A stretch of 64,000 nt of DNA, from assembly GCA_963740455.1 (NCBI GenBank), contig CAVUEF010000013.1, forward strand, positions 310,001-374,000, given 5' to 3'. Below, piece after piece: positions 46,649-58,399 of this stretch. A program made the position numbers and the translations under genes. The stretch comes from Paucibacter sp963740455. Lineage in GTDB: Bacteria > Pseudomonadota > Gammaproteobacteria > Burkholderiales > Burkholderiaceae_C. The notes beneath the pieces are model-generated. The model saw only the letters and a list, made by a program, of their open reading frames with translations. It searched no databases and had not been told where the DNA came from. The first letter of the stretch is position 1, and every line of letters begins with the position of its first letter.

Positions 46649-48004
46649 ATGACACGACGGCTGGTGATCATTGGTGGCGACGCCGCCGGAATTTCCGCGG
46701 CGACCCAGCTGCGCAGGATGAAGAGCCTTGACGAGTTCGAGATCGTGGTTCTCGAGCGCTCGTCCAGAACATCCTATGCAGCCTGCGGCCTGCCCTACCT
46801 GATCGGCGGGTTCGTGGCGTCGCCGGACAGCCTGGTGGTACGCACCCCGGAGCAGCACCGCGCCAAGGGCATCGACGTGCGCACGCGCCACGAAGTCACC
46901 GCCATCGACGTCAAGGCATCCAGCGTGACGGTGCGCAACCTCGACTCGGGGTTGGACTCTGCGCTGCACTATGACGATCTGCTCATCGGCACCGGCGCGT
47001 CTGGCATTTCGCCTGGTTGGCCGGGTGTCGACGCGCAGGGCGTGCTGCAACTGCGGACCCTCGACGATGCAGCGCAAGTGGAACGATTGCTCGTCGCGGG
47101 CGCGCGGCGTGCCGTGGTGGTCGGTGCCGGCTACATCGGACTCGAAGTCGCCGAAGGCCTGCTCAAACGCGGCCTTCAGGTGACCGTGGTGGAGCGGCTC
47201 GATGCGCCAATGGGCGCCGTGCTCGACGCTGACATGGCCGCTGGCGTCGCCACCGCGATGCGCGCCGGCGGGATCAATCTCCGCCTGGGCACCGCGGTCA
47301 CCGGCTTTGGCGTGCTTGGCGGGCGTGTCAGGGCAGTGGAAACGGCGGCGGGCGCAGTGGCGGCCGACATCGTGGTGATCGGGCTCGGGGTGCGCCCCAA
47401 CGCGGATCTGGCTCGCGCGGCGGGCATCGGCGTGGGCGAGTCCGGCGGCATCAAAGTCGACGACCACTTGCGCACCGACACGCTGCACATCTGGGCCGCC
47501 GGGGACTGCGTCGAATCGCACCATCGGATCACCGGACAGTCCGTCGTAGTGGCGCTGGGGACGCACGCCAACAAGCAGGGCCGCGTCGTCGGCACCAATA
47601 TCGCAGGTGGCAACGCGGCCTTCGGCGGCGTTCTCGGTACCGCGATCACCCGCTTTCAGGACCTGGAGATCGCCCGCACCGGGCTCACCGAACGCGAGGC
47701 GGCGGCCGCACGCCTCGACGCCGTTGGCGTGACCACCGAAGCAACGAGCCGCGCGCCATACTACCCCGGCGCGCAGACGATGAGAATCAAGGTGGTTGTC
47801 GAGCGTCGCAGCGGCCGCTTGCTCGGCGCGCAGATCGTGGGCGGGGCGGGTGCGGGCAAACGCATCGACGTTCTGGCCACGGCGCTGTGGAACCGCATGA
47901 GCGCGGCCGAGGTGGCTGGCATGGACCTCTCCTACGCGCCCCCGTTCTCGCCCGTCTCGGACCCGGTCTTGCTGGCTGCCGGCAAGGCGGCTGCCATGAT
48001 CTGA
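46649..48004 (+). CDS. FAD-dependent pyridine nucleotide-disulfide oxidoreductase (CoA-disulfide reductase-like)
   Basis: A 451-residue flavoprotein. The FAD fold is VIIGGDAAGISAATQLRRM at the N-terminus. A single redox cysteine sits in SYAACGLPYLIGG near residue 46, as in CoA-disulfide reductase and NADH peroxidase/oxidase. The NAD(P) fold is VVVGAGYIGLEVAEGL near 155, the second FAD motif LHIWAAGDC near 278, and a C-terminal dimerisation domain follows. Placed beside a metal transporter and fumC/acnA; a redox-stress role is plausible. Confidence 0.85.
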   Translation: MTRRLVIIGGDAAGISAATQLRRMKSLDEFEIVVLERSSRTSYAACGLPYLIGGFVASPDSLVVRTPEQHRAKGIDVRTRHEVTAIDVKASSVTVRNLDSGLDSALHYDDLLIGTGASGISPGWPGVDAQGVLQLRTLDDAAQVERLLVAGARRAVVVGAGYIGLEVAEGLLKRGLQVTVVERLDAPMGAVLDADMAAGVATAMRAGGINLRLGTAVTGFGVLGGRVRAVETAAGAVAADIVVIGLGVRPNADLARAAGIGVGESGGIKVDDHLRTDTLHIWAAGDCVESHHRITGQSVVVALGTHANKQGRVVGTNIAGGNAAFGGVLGTAITRFQDLEIARTGLTEREAAAARLDAVGVTTEATSRAPYYPGAQTMRIKVVVERRSGRLLGAQIVGGAGAGKRIDVLATALWNRMSAAEVAGMDLSYAPPFSPVSDPVLLAAGKAAAMI

Positions 48005-48027
48005 ACGAGGCCGGCGCAGCGTCGGTG

Positions 48028-49446
48028 CTAGCGCTTGGTCGCTTGACCACGCTGGCCGACCATGTCGGCCGGGACCAGCCAGCGGTCGAATTCATCGGCC
48101 GTGACCTGTCCGGAAGCCAGTGCCGCAGCGCGCAGCGTGATGCCATCCCGGTGCGCCCGCTTGGCGATCTCGGCGGCGCCGTCGTAGCCGATGTGGGGCG
48201 CCAGCGCCGTCACCAGCATCAGCGAGCGCTCCAGCAACTCGGCGATGCGCTCTCGGTTGGGCTCGATGCCGCGCACGCAGTGGATCTCGAAACTGCTCAT
48301 GCCGTCGGCGAGCAGTCGCACGCTCTGCATGAAGTTGTGGGCGATGAGCGGCTTATAGACGTTGAGTTCGAAATTGCCCGAGGCGCCGCCGCTGCCGATG
48401 GCCACGTCATTGGCCATCACCTGGCAGCACAGCATGGTCAGCGCCTCGCACTGGGTCGGATTGACCTTGCCCGGCATGATCGAGCTGCCCGGCTCGTTCT
48501 CGGGAATCGAAATCTCGCCCAGGCCGCAACGCGGGCCGCTGGCCAGCCAGCGGATGTCGTTGGCAATTTTCGTCAGCGCCACGGCGAGCGTCTTGAGACC
48601 GCCATGCACCGCGACGAGGCCGTCGTGCGCAGCCAGTGCCGCGAACTTGTTCGCCGCGCTGGCAAAGGGCAACCCGCTGCTGCGCGCCAGCTCTGCCGCC
48701 ACGCGCTGGCCGAATTCGGGGTGCGTGTTGAGGCCGGTGCCGACCGCTGTGCCGCCGATGGCGAGCGGATACAGCGAAGGCAGCAGCGCACCGATGACCG
48801 CTTCGCAGTGGTCAAGCTGGGCGACATAGCCGGACAGCTCCTGGCCCAGCGTCAACGGCGTGGCGTCCTGCAAATGGGTGCGGCCGATCTTGATGATGTC
48901 CGCAAAGGCGTCGGACTTTGCCGCCAGCGTCGCGCGCAGGCGGGTCAAGGCAGGCAGCACGGTGCGGACGATGCCCAGACCGGCGGCCAGGTGCATAGCG
49001 GTCGGGAAGACGTCGTTCGACGACTGTCCGAGATTGACGTCGTCATTGGGATGGACGCGGCGCGCGAGGGTGCCGTTCGGACAGGCTGCGGCGCCGAGCA
49101 GCTGTGCGGCGCGGTTCGCCAGCACTTCGTTCATGTTCATATTGCTCTGCGTGCCCGAACCGGTCTGCCACACCGACAGCGGAAACTCCTGGTCGTGATG
49201 GCCCAACAGCACTTCTTGCGCAGAGGCCATGATCGCAGTGGCGGTGTCGACGGGCAAAAGTCCGAGGTCGCGATTGACGCCGGCGCAGGCGGACTTCACG
49301 CTGGCCAGGGCGAGCACGATCTCGCGCGGCATGCGCTCGGTGGAAATGTCGAAATGTTCGAGCGAACGCTGGGTCTGCGCCCCCCAGAGCCGGTCGGCCG
49401 GAACTTCGATGTCACCGAAGGAGTCGTGTTCGGTTCGCGTTGCCAT
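48028..49446 (-). CDS. fumC: class II fumarate hydratase
   Basis: An oxygen-stable, iron-free fumarase (fumarate to malate) of 472 residues. Signature sequences: TGSGTQSNMNMNEVLANRA near residue 98, HPNDDVNLGQSSNDVFPTAMH near 130 and GSSIMPGKVNPTQCEAL near 320, the mobile active-site loop of the superfamily. The start MATRTEHDSFGDIEVPADRL (49446) is the family's. Divergent from acnA with a 181-base gap; both are citric-acid-cycle enzymes. Confidence 0.95.
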   Translation of the reverse strand: MATRTEHDSFGDIEVPADRLWGAQTQRSLEHFDISTERMPREIVLALASVKSACAGVNRDLGLLPVDTATAIMASAQEVLLGHHDQEFPLSVWQTGSGTQSNMNMNEVLANRAAQLLGAAACPNGTLARRVHPNDDVNLGQSSNDVFPTAMHLAAGLGIVRTVLPALTRLRATLAAKSDAFADIIKIGRTHLQDATPLTLGQELSGYVAQLDHCEAVIGALLPSLYPLAIGGTAVGTGLNTHPEFGQRVAAELARSSGLPFASAANKFAALAAHDGLVAVHGGLKTLAVALTKIANDIRWLASGPRCGLGEISIPENEPGSSIMPGKVNPTQCEALTMLCCQVMANDVAIGSGGASGNFELNVYKPLIAHNFMQSVRLLADGMSSFEIHCVRGIEPNRERIAELLERSLMLVTALAPHIGYDGAAEIAKRAHRDGITLRAAALASGQVTADEFDRWLVPADMVGQRGQATKR

Positions 49447-49627
49447 TGTCCTTGCTCCAGGTCGGGCCATTACCTTGCTCCAGCAGGGTGGGCGCAAGCA
49501 TCATAGGGCGAATCACGGGCGCGCTCGGTGTGGCGCACCGAACGCCGGCGGCAGGTGTCGAAGCTGGGCTATTCTGGCCTTGTCGGCGGATCGATTGCAT
49601 CGCGCCCAGACTCTGGCGGAGGCCACC

Positions 49628-52453
<2,826 letters not shown>

Positions 52454-52538
52454 ATCGCGCGGTGCGCCCGGGCGCTGGCATGCCGCCGCGCCACGCTCGC
52501 GGCCGGACTTTGCCCCTGTCGACGGGACCGGCCATTGC

Positions 52539-52862
52539 CTATGGCGTGCTGGCCGGCTTGGCGGGAGCAAGCGGGGCGGAGTGGTCGTTGTTCTGGCCGA
52601 CCATCGGCATCGCACTCGATTCTTGGGCAGGCGTCATCTCGTCGTTGGACCGGCCCGCTGCGGCGTTCGGTTTGGGGGTCTCGGTTCCTGGCGTCAGCAC
52701 CGAATCCGCCGCGGGCACCGACATGCCGGCTGGCGCGGAAGGCGTCGTGCCGGCCTGGACCTGGGCCGGTTCCACCAACGGCACGGAGGGCTTCTTGTCG
52801 CAAGCGCTCAGCAGCAACAGGCAAGACAGGCACAAGGCAGACAGCATCAATGGGGTTCGCAT
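52539..52862 (-). CDS. small lipoprotein of unknown function
   Basis: A 107-residue protein with a clear lipoprotein signal (MLSALCLSCLLLLSACDKKP, lipobox Cys near residue 21). The mature part is low-complexity and rich in Pro/Ala/Ser, probably disordered. The ATG is preceded by AAAGGA at ideal spacing, supporting expression. No family recognised. It converges with acnA. Confidence 0.65.
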   Translation of the reverse strand: MRTPLMLSALCLSCLLLLSACDKKPSVPLVEPAQVQAGTTPSAPAGMSVPAADSVLTPGTETPKPNAAAGRSNDEMTPAQESSAMPMVGQNNDHSAPLAPAKPASTP

Positions 52863-53442
52863 AAGGTTCCTTTCGGAGTGCGGGTCTGGAGATCAGGTTC
52901 GTGCACGAACATCTGGACGTCGATGCCCGTACAAATTAGCCGGTCTCGACATGAACTTCTGTGCGCTATCCGACATTGGCGCCGTCTTGGAGGGCGGTCT
53001 TCGAACAAAGACCTTCAGGCCCTTGCTTGCCACTCAACGCGACGCGGTCCAAGCAACGAGCCGCAGGCACTGCGACGAATTCGACCGGAGGTTCCATCGA
53101 GTGGCTGCCGTTCAAGGAAGGAAGGCAGGCAGGCTGTGCTGAACTCCAAGACGTCCTGACGCGAGGGCACCACGCACGTGATCCTCCCTCTCTCGGAGGC
53201 TCGCGCTCTCACCGAACTGGTGAACAGCTGCGTGGTCAATGACATCAGCATCCATGGCGCTCTTGATTGCGCTGTCCTGATTCGTACGACGCAAAGCAAG
53301 CTTCCGTTCGAAGCCACTTTCTTCGCCAATCCTCAAGAATCGATGGTATTTCCGTGGGTAGTTCAGTCGCTTGCTAACGTCGCGCTAACGCCAGCTTGCC
53401 TAAGCTGCATCCACGCACAGTCTGCGGCAAGCGAGGACGGCA
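52863..53442. other. 580-base intergenic region, no supported gene
   Basis: I see no convincing gene. An open frame at 53178-53459 on the plus strand starts with GTG, has no clear ribosome site and runs into the next gene, so I do not call it. Just upstream of the next CDS is a direct repeat gctaacg at 53373-53379 and 53384-53390, eleven bases apart, a possible regulator site or -35 neighbourhood. Confidence 0.4.
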
Positions 53443-55779
53443 ATGAAGATTATCCCTGACGAGCGGCGGCGCTTCCTGGCCTGGTCGGCCCAGGGCATGG
53501 TCCTGTTGACAACTGCGGCACTGGGTGCTTGCGGTGGAGGAGAAGGCAACGCCAATGACGCTCCTGCCGGTGGCACAGGCGGTGGCGGCACAGGCGGCGG
53601 CACAGGCGGCGGAGGCAGCAGCGATTTTGGCGGCGACGGCGCACCCGCCAGCGGCAGCGCCGGCGCGGTGGTGAGCCCGGAGTCGCGCGTGGCCACGTTG
53701 GGCGCCGTGCGCAGCCTGGTCGCCGGCTTGGCCGCCGGCGCTCGCTTCGACAGCACCGCGTTGGCGCGCTCGATGCAGGCGCTGCCCGCGCTGGAGCGCG
53801 TCGGCATCTCCAGCCGCATGGGCAACGTCTGGGCCCGCTTTACCGATGGGCGCATGCTGGTGGTGCCCAACAACCTGGAGCCGGTCGCCACAGCCGGTAC
53901 GCTGGCCTCACCGTTGTCAGTAGCATCGGGGCAAGCCCGTCCATTGGAAGCCCGCAGGCGCGCCACCGCGGACGGCGGTGGCGAATTCGAGCTGCCTTCG
54001 CTGCTGGTGGCACAGCAGTACCGCCAGCTCGACATGTTCGGCCAGGTGCCGGTGGGCAGCGCGCCCGACGCGGCGCATCTGTGCCTGGACTTTGTCAGTT
54101 CCCAGACCCTGCCGGAGCTGCGTGCGATGGCAGTCGGCCGCGGCTTCACGCTGCCGGCGATCCAGACCGCCGAGCCGCCCGATGCTGGCGTCGACAACGG
54201 CGTCATCGGTCTCTCCAGCATCAGCGGCGACGGTGTCTTCTTCATCACCGCCTGTGCCGCGCAGGCGGGCAACGACAACAGCCCGCGCACGGTGATCTGC
54301 ACCGCCACGCCAGCGACGGCGGACAACCTGGCGCGTCACGAAGCCGATCTGAACTCGGGTCTGCTCGTGCATGCGGTGGCGATGCGCGGCGTATCCGGTG
54401 CATGGCAGCCGGTCGAGTGCATCGCCATCGGACCCGAATTCGTTGCAGCGCGCGGCTGGCAGTTCCCAGTCGAGAGCATCGGCGTCTTCAACCTGACCGG
54501 AGGCGCAAGCCTGTCGGACTGGATCGCGCCGCTCAACCGCGCCGGCCTGCGCCACATCCTGGGTTGGCAGCAGGCGGTGTCGTGGCAACGCATGCTGGCG
54601 TTCGCCGACGACCTGATCCAGCTCAACCTGGCCACCAACAACTTTTCCGGCACGCAGGTGCGCCAGGTCATCGAGCCGCGGCTGCGGGCCTACGGCATGG
54701 GCGAGTCACTGGGCTATCTGATCCAACGTGGCTTGATCGCCGGCCCCGCGGTCTTCTACCTGCAGGAACGCACGCCGGCGCTCTACGTCAATGTGATGCT
54801 GCCCACCATCAGCTATGCGCTCATCCGCGAGGGCCGTCTGGAGTTCGAGCTGAACGGGCAGTTCGGCCACCGCGCCGACAGCCGCGACAGCGTCAGCGGC
54901 AACACCGTGACGGCGCGCATCGCTCATGCGCAGGCCGAGGGCAGCCCTTTTGCCCAGCCCCTGCTGACGCGCGCGGCAGACCCGCTGCTGCCGGGCAGCG
55001 ACGCGCTGGCCGACCCGCCGTGGCGGGCCGAGTTGCTGCAGACAGTGCTCGACATGCAACAGCTCGCGCGTGGCGGCTATGTGCAGGTCGTCAACGGCGG
55101 GCGCTGCAGCAACGTGGTGCCCATCACCCACTGGGAGATCCCGTTCCAGGCCGTGACGACGATCGACGAGCTCACGCTCACGCTCACCGTCACGATCCGC
55201 CTGCGTGCCGACGTGCATGGCTGGCGGCTCGACCCGCCAGCCCGTCCGCGCAACGGCAACCCGCAGTTCGGCATGGAAAGCATGGTGCACAGCCGCGCCG
55301 ATTTCAGCGCCAACGGCAGCATCAGCCGCAACGAAGCGTCGACCCGCACCACCACGACCATCAGCTGGAGCGGTGGCGGCGGCATCGCCAATGCGATCGG
55401 CGCCTTCGTCGTCACCCTGGGCGGAATCTTGAGCTGGGACACCCGGGTGGTCTCGTTCGTCAGCCTGAGCGTGCAAGGCGGCGGCGTGCACCAGCAGCGC
55501 AAGGTCGTCGAGCAGTTCGACATCAACGGCCAGATCATCCGGCGCACCGACGAGACCGGAGACGTGCCAGTCGTGCTGACCGCCTTCGGCCCCGGCCAGC
55601 AGGGCTTGCTCGAGTTGGGCTTCGACGAGCAGTGGAACCTGCGGCCGGGCCAGTTCGACATGCTGCCGGTGGACGACAGCATCTTGCCCGCACCGCCGCA
55701 ACGGGTACGCCGCACGCGCCTGAGCTGGCCGGCCGTGAGGCCGGACTTTCCGCCACGCGCGGACTACGGCGGCACATGA
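53443..55779 (+). CDS. large exported lipoprotein of unknown function
   Basis: A 778-residue protein I do not recognise. The N-terminus combines an arginine-rich, Tat-like start (RRRFLAWSAQG, residues 8-18) with a lipobox ending at Cys30 (LGAC). A Gly/Ser-rich tether follows (about 31-65), then an acidic-neutral globular body. Segments such as FITACAAQAGNDN, TLTVTIRLRADVHGW and an antiparallel-looking C-terminal part suggest mainly beta structure after residue 550. A GAGGA ribosome site precedes the ATG. It stands alone between a non-coding region and the mobile island. Confidence 0.7.
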   Translation: MKIIPDERRRFLAWSAQGMVLLTTAALGACGGGEGNANDAPAGGTGGGGTGGGTGGGGSSDFGGDGAPASGSAGAVVSPESRVATLGAVRSLVAGLAAGARFDSTALARSMQALPALERVGISSRMGNVWARFTDGRMLVVPNNLEPVATAGTLASPLSVASGQARPLEARRRATADGGGEFELPSLLVAQQYRQLDMFGQVPVGSAPDAAHLCLDFVSSQTLPELRAMAVGRGFTLPAIQTAEPPDAGVDNGVIGLSSISGDGVFFITACAAQAGNDNSPRTVICTATPATADNLARHEADLNSGLLVHAVAMRGVSGAWQPVECIAIGPEFVAARGWQFPVESIGVFNLTGGASLSDWIAPLNRAGLRHILGWQQAVSWQRMLAFADDLIQLNLATNNFSGTQVRQVIEPRLRAYGMGESLGYLIQRGLIAGPAVFYLQERTPALYVNVMLPTISYALIREGRLEFELNGQFGHRADSRDSVSGNTVTARIAHAQAEGSPFAQPLLTRAADPLLPGSDALADPPWRAELLQTVLDMQQLARGGYVQVVNGGRCSNVVPITHWEIPFQAVTTIDELTLTLTVTIRLRADVHGWRLDPPARPRNGNPQFGMESMVHSRADFSANGSISRNEASTRTTTTISWSGGGGIANAIGAFVVTLGGILSWDTRVVSFVSLSVQGGGVHQQRKVVEQFDINGQIIRRTDETGDVPVVLTAFGPGQQGLLELGFDEQWNLRPGQFDMLPVDDSILPAPPQRVRRTRLSWPAVRPDFPPRADYGGT

Positions 55780-55816
55780 GTCGTGCTCGACGGGCCGTCC
55801 ACGCTTCGGCTCTCAA

Positions 55817-55842
55817 CCGGCCAAGGTCATTGTCGTCAACCA
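55817..55842. repeat. left copy of a 26-bp direct repeat
   Basis: This 26-bp segment (starts ccggccaaggtc, ends gtcgtcaacca) recurs at 58276-58301 in the same orientation with 25 of 26 bases identical. The two copies bracket the integrase remnant and the hipA-like gene. Confidence 0.75.
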
Positions 55843-56323
55843 AGCACGGCTCAATCAAGCCTGCGCCGGTCATTGATCATTGCGCTGCACGACTGCGACT
55901 GGGCGGGTCAAAAACGCAGCCTCCCCATTGGGGTGTCCCACCTGGGGAAGATGGAGCGCGGCTTGGAAAGTGACGGCGTTTCAAGTCAATGTAGAAGGAA
56001 ATCACGATGCGTCGCACACAGCCAAGCCCTCTTACCTTCCTGGTCATCAGATTCCTGACCATCCTCATGCGTAAGAACGCCGAACCCATGCGAGGCTTCG
56101 GCAAATCGAGCAGTGAAAGTGAGTTGCTGCAGGATGAGGAGGACCACCCACGCAATGAATGGCAGGAAACAGTGGCCGTGTGCCGCGACATCAGTGTGAC
56201 CTGCGCAAGCGTTGTCGGGCACACGACAAGGTCTGCCGAACGGGCTCGCTGCAACTGTTGATTCGAAAAGCAAAAAGCCTTCCAAGTCATTGACCTAGAA
56301 GGCTCTTCTGTACCGAGGTACCT
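55843..56323. terminator. non-coding island edge with a minus-strand terminator
   Basis: About 480 bases without a supported ORF. At 56276-56304 lies a 7-bp stem (agccttc/gaaggct) with a 15-base loop. Read on the minus strand it is followed by GGCTTTTTGCTTTT, a typical intrinsic terminator. Nothing obvious on the minus strand feeds it now, consistent with a deleted neighbour. Confidence 0.5.
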
Positions 56324-56494
56324 ACCAACGCGTACACATTGCGCCATAGTGTCATCAGCGACCTCGTGCACGATGGCCTCGATCTGCTCACGGTGGCGCA
56401 GATCTCGGGCACCAGCGTTGCCATGATCGAGCGCCACTATGGACATCTGCGCAGCGACGTGGCGGCGGGCGCGCTAGCTCGACTTGCACTGTGA
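56324..56494 (+). pseudogene. C-terminal remnant of a tyrosine recombinase/integrase
   Basis: A 56-residue open tail ending at the TGA (56492-56494). It includes YTLRHSVISDLVHDGLDLLT and QISGTSVAMIERHYGHLRSD. The RHS (box II Arg/His) and ERHYGHL (catalytic Tyr) patterns identify a phage-type integrase; the last few residues look native. Everything N-terminal to about residue -60 from the end is missing, so it is inactive. Confidence 0.82.
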
Positions 56495-56544
56495 TCGTCT
56501 CGATCAAGGCACGACTTCGGCCATGCCTCTGTCTGCCAATCCAT

Positions 56545-56577
56545 AGGTCCCAGGTTCGATCCCAGACCTCGGAGCCA
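56545..56577 (+). other. possible tRNA 3'-end remnant / attachment site
   Basis: A segment reads as a T-arm (ccagg, loop ttcgatc, ccaga), an acceptor strand (cctcgga), then g and cca, with correct tRNA spacing. Two T-stem pairs are mismatched and no matching 5' acceptor is upstream. It lies just after an integrase tail, where a tRNA-derived attachment site would be expected. Weak evidence. Confidence 0.25.
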
Positions 56578-56642
56578 ACCGTCACGGCGTTCCCGTCCAT
56601 GGCGTACGACACGTGTTGCCAACCTCTGCTAACGCCGATATA

Positions 56643-56730
56643 ATCGTTTCACATATCGTTTCGTTTCCGTGCATCAAGTGGGTTGTCCTCTCTCGTAACG
56701 CTCGGGTTTACCGGTTCAAACAATCGTTTC
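56643..56730 (+). promoter_or_regulatory. three atcgtttc repeats before the hipA-like gene
   Basis: The octamer ATCGTTTC occurs at 56643-56650, 56655-56662 (12 bases apart, about one helical turn) and 56723-56730. The third is framed by caat/attg, making a 14-bp inverted repeat that ends at the start codon. The clustering suggests an operator set controlling this gene, perhaps autoregulatory through its N-terminal DNA-binding domain. Confidence 0.5.
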
Positions 56731-56733
56731 ATT

Positions 56734-58122
56734 GTGGCAGCAGACCTCATCACCACCTTGCGCCTGAACGGGCGCCTGCAGGCGGGCGAACTCCTCAAGT
56801 CGCTCGGGGTCAGCCGCGCCACGCTGATGCGCCTGGCGCGCGCCGCCGGCGACGAGCTCATCGTGCGTGGCAACGCCCGGCGCACCACCTACGCCGCGCG
56901 CCGCGCGCTGCGCGGCTCCAGTACGGCGCTGCCGCTGTACCGCGTCGACAAACGCGGGGACGTGCAGGAAATCGCCCGGCTGGACCTGACCTACCCGCAC
57001 GGCTGCGCCGTCGAGTTCCTCGCGGACTTCGACTGGCCGCTGGACGAGGACATGCAGGCGGGCTGGTTCGACGGCCTGCCCTACCCGCTCAACGACATGC
57101 GGCCGCAGGGCTTTCTCGGCCGCAACTTCGCACGCCATCACGCCGAGATGCTGCAGGTTCCCGCGGACCCGACGGTCTGGTCTGACGACCACGCACTGCA
57201 CGCGATGTCGCTGCTAGGGGCCGACCTGGCTGGCAACCTCATCGTCGGCGAGCCGGCTTGCCGTCAATGGCTCGCGCGGCTGCAGGACGCACGCCTGGGC
57301 CGCGGCGACGCGCCGGTGGCCGAGCACGAGGTCGAGCAGGTCTACGCCAGCCTGGCCGAGACCGCCATGGCACAGGGAGTCATGGGCTCCTCGGCCGGGG
57401 GCGAGTTCCCCAAGTTCACGGCCGTGCGCCAGTTCGGCGCCGCGCGGGTGCAGCACGTGCTGGTCAAATTCTCCGGCTCCGATGACTCGCCGGGCACGCA
57501 GCGCTGGGCCGACCTGCTGGTGTGCGAGCACCTGGCCAGCCTGACGCTGCCGGCGCGCCTGGCCGTCGGTGCGGCAAGCTCGCGCATCCGCCACAGCGGC
57601 GGGCGCACCTTCCTGGAGGTCGAGCGCTTCGACCGGCACGGCCTGCTCGGCCGTTCGGGTGTGACGTCCTGGTCCTCGCTGAACGCCGCGCTGTTCGGCT
57701 TGGCGGGTGCGCCCTGGACCGAGGTCTCACGGCAGGTGGCCAGTCGCGGATGGCTGTCGGGCTCGGATGCCCAGCACATCGCGCTGCTGTGGCACTTCGG
57801 CCAGCTCATCGGCAACACCGACATGCACGAGGGCAACCTGTCGTTCCAGCCGAACGCCCAGGACGGCCAGACGGGACTGCGGCTGTCGCCAGCCTACGAC
57901 ATGCTACCCATGCTCTACGCGCCGGCGCGCGGTGTCGAGCTTCCCGCCCGCACCTTCGAGCCCAAGCTGCCGCTGCCGGCCGAGCGCGAGGTCTGGGAGC
58001 GTGCGGCACGCGCGGCCATCGAGTTCTGGCAGGCGGCCGCGGCCGACGAGCGCGTCAGCACCGGCTTTCGGGCCATCTGCGCCGACAACGCCGCGGGCCT
58101 GCTCAAGCTGATGTCGCGTTGA
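56734..58122 (+). CDS. HipA-family serine/threonine kinase toxin, YjjJ/HipH type
   Basis: A 462-residue protein from the GTG at 56734 (a TTG at 56683 is the alternative). Like E. coli YjjJ it has its own N-terminal winged helix (LLKSLGVSRATLMRLARAAG), so no separate HipB is needed. The HipA kinase body follows, with GSSAGGEFPKFTA near residue 222, the catalytic GNTDMHEGNLSF near 358 and the metal-binding PAYDMLPM near 383. HipA kinases phosphorylate aminoacyl-tRNA synthetases; the target here is unknown. Flanked by integrase remnants and 26-bp direct repeats. Confidence 0.87.
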   Translation: MAADLITTLRLNGRLQAGELLKSLGVSRATLMRLARAAGDELIVRGNARRTTYAARRALRGSSTALPLYRVDKRGDVQEIARLDLTYPHGCAVEFLADFDWPLDEDMQAGWFDGLPYPLNDMRPQGFLGRNFARHHAEMLQVPADPTVWSDDHALHAMSLLGADLAGNLIVGEPACRQWLARLQDARLGRGDAPVAEHEVEQVYASLAETAMAQGVMGSSAGGEFPKFTAVRQFGAARVQHVLVKFSGSDDSPGTQRWADLLVCEHLASLTLPARLAVGAASSRIRHSGGRTFLEVERFDRHGLLGRSGVTSWSSLNAALFGLAGAPWTEVSRQVASRGWLSGSDAQHIALLWHFGQLIGNTDMHEGNLSFQPNAQDGQTGLRLSPAYDMLPMLYAPARGVELPARTFEPKLPLPAEREVWERAARAAIEFWQAAAADERVSTGFRAICADNAAGLLKLMSR

Positions 58123-58156
58123 CTGCAGGGTGGGCTGGCGCCTGCCGTGCCCGATC

Positions 58157-58288
58157 CGACATGAGTACAACGATGAAAAGCGTAGCGCCTGGCGATTGCT
58201 CGGGGCGGAAATCGAACGCATCCTGGGGCAGCCAGACTCTGTGCCGACCCTTCAGCCTGTCAACTCCGCAGGACGCCGGCCAAGGTAA
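58157..58288 (+). pseudogene. probable integrase C-terminal tail, second remnant
   Basis: An open stretch right after the hipA-like stop reads RHEYNDEKRSAWRLLGAEIE, then RILGQPDSVPTL and a stop at 58286. The HEYNDEKRxAW pattern is like the tail that follows the catalytic Tyr of P4-type integrases. There is no upstream sequence of the same gene. Confidence is moderate to low because it is short. Confidence 0.4.
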
Positions 58289-58301
58289 TTGTCGTCAACC
58301 A
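58276..58301. repeat. right copy of the 26-bp direct repeat
   Basis: Matches 55817-55842 at 25 of 26 bases (a for c at one position). It lies 154 bases after the hipA-like stop and overlaps the end of the second integrase remnant. Confidence 0.75.
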
Positions 58302-58399
58302 GACGCGCCATGGTGTTCCTGTGAGCCTAACCACCCATGATGACGGTACCTCGCCCCCGAGCATGAAAGCCCGGCGGGAGAGCATGATGTGGGGTGACG

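Noticed and set aside
53178..53459. 93-residue plus-strand frame before the large lipoprotein gene
   Set aside because: GTG start without a ribosome site, no family resemblance, and it overlaps the true start of the next gene.
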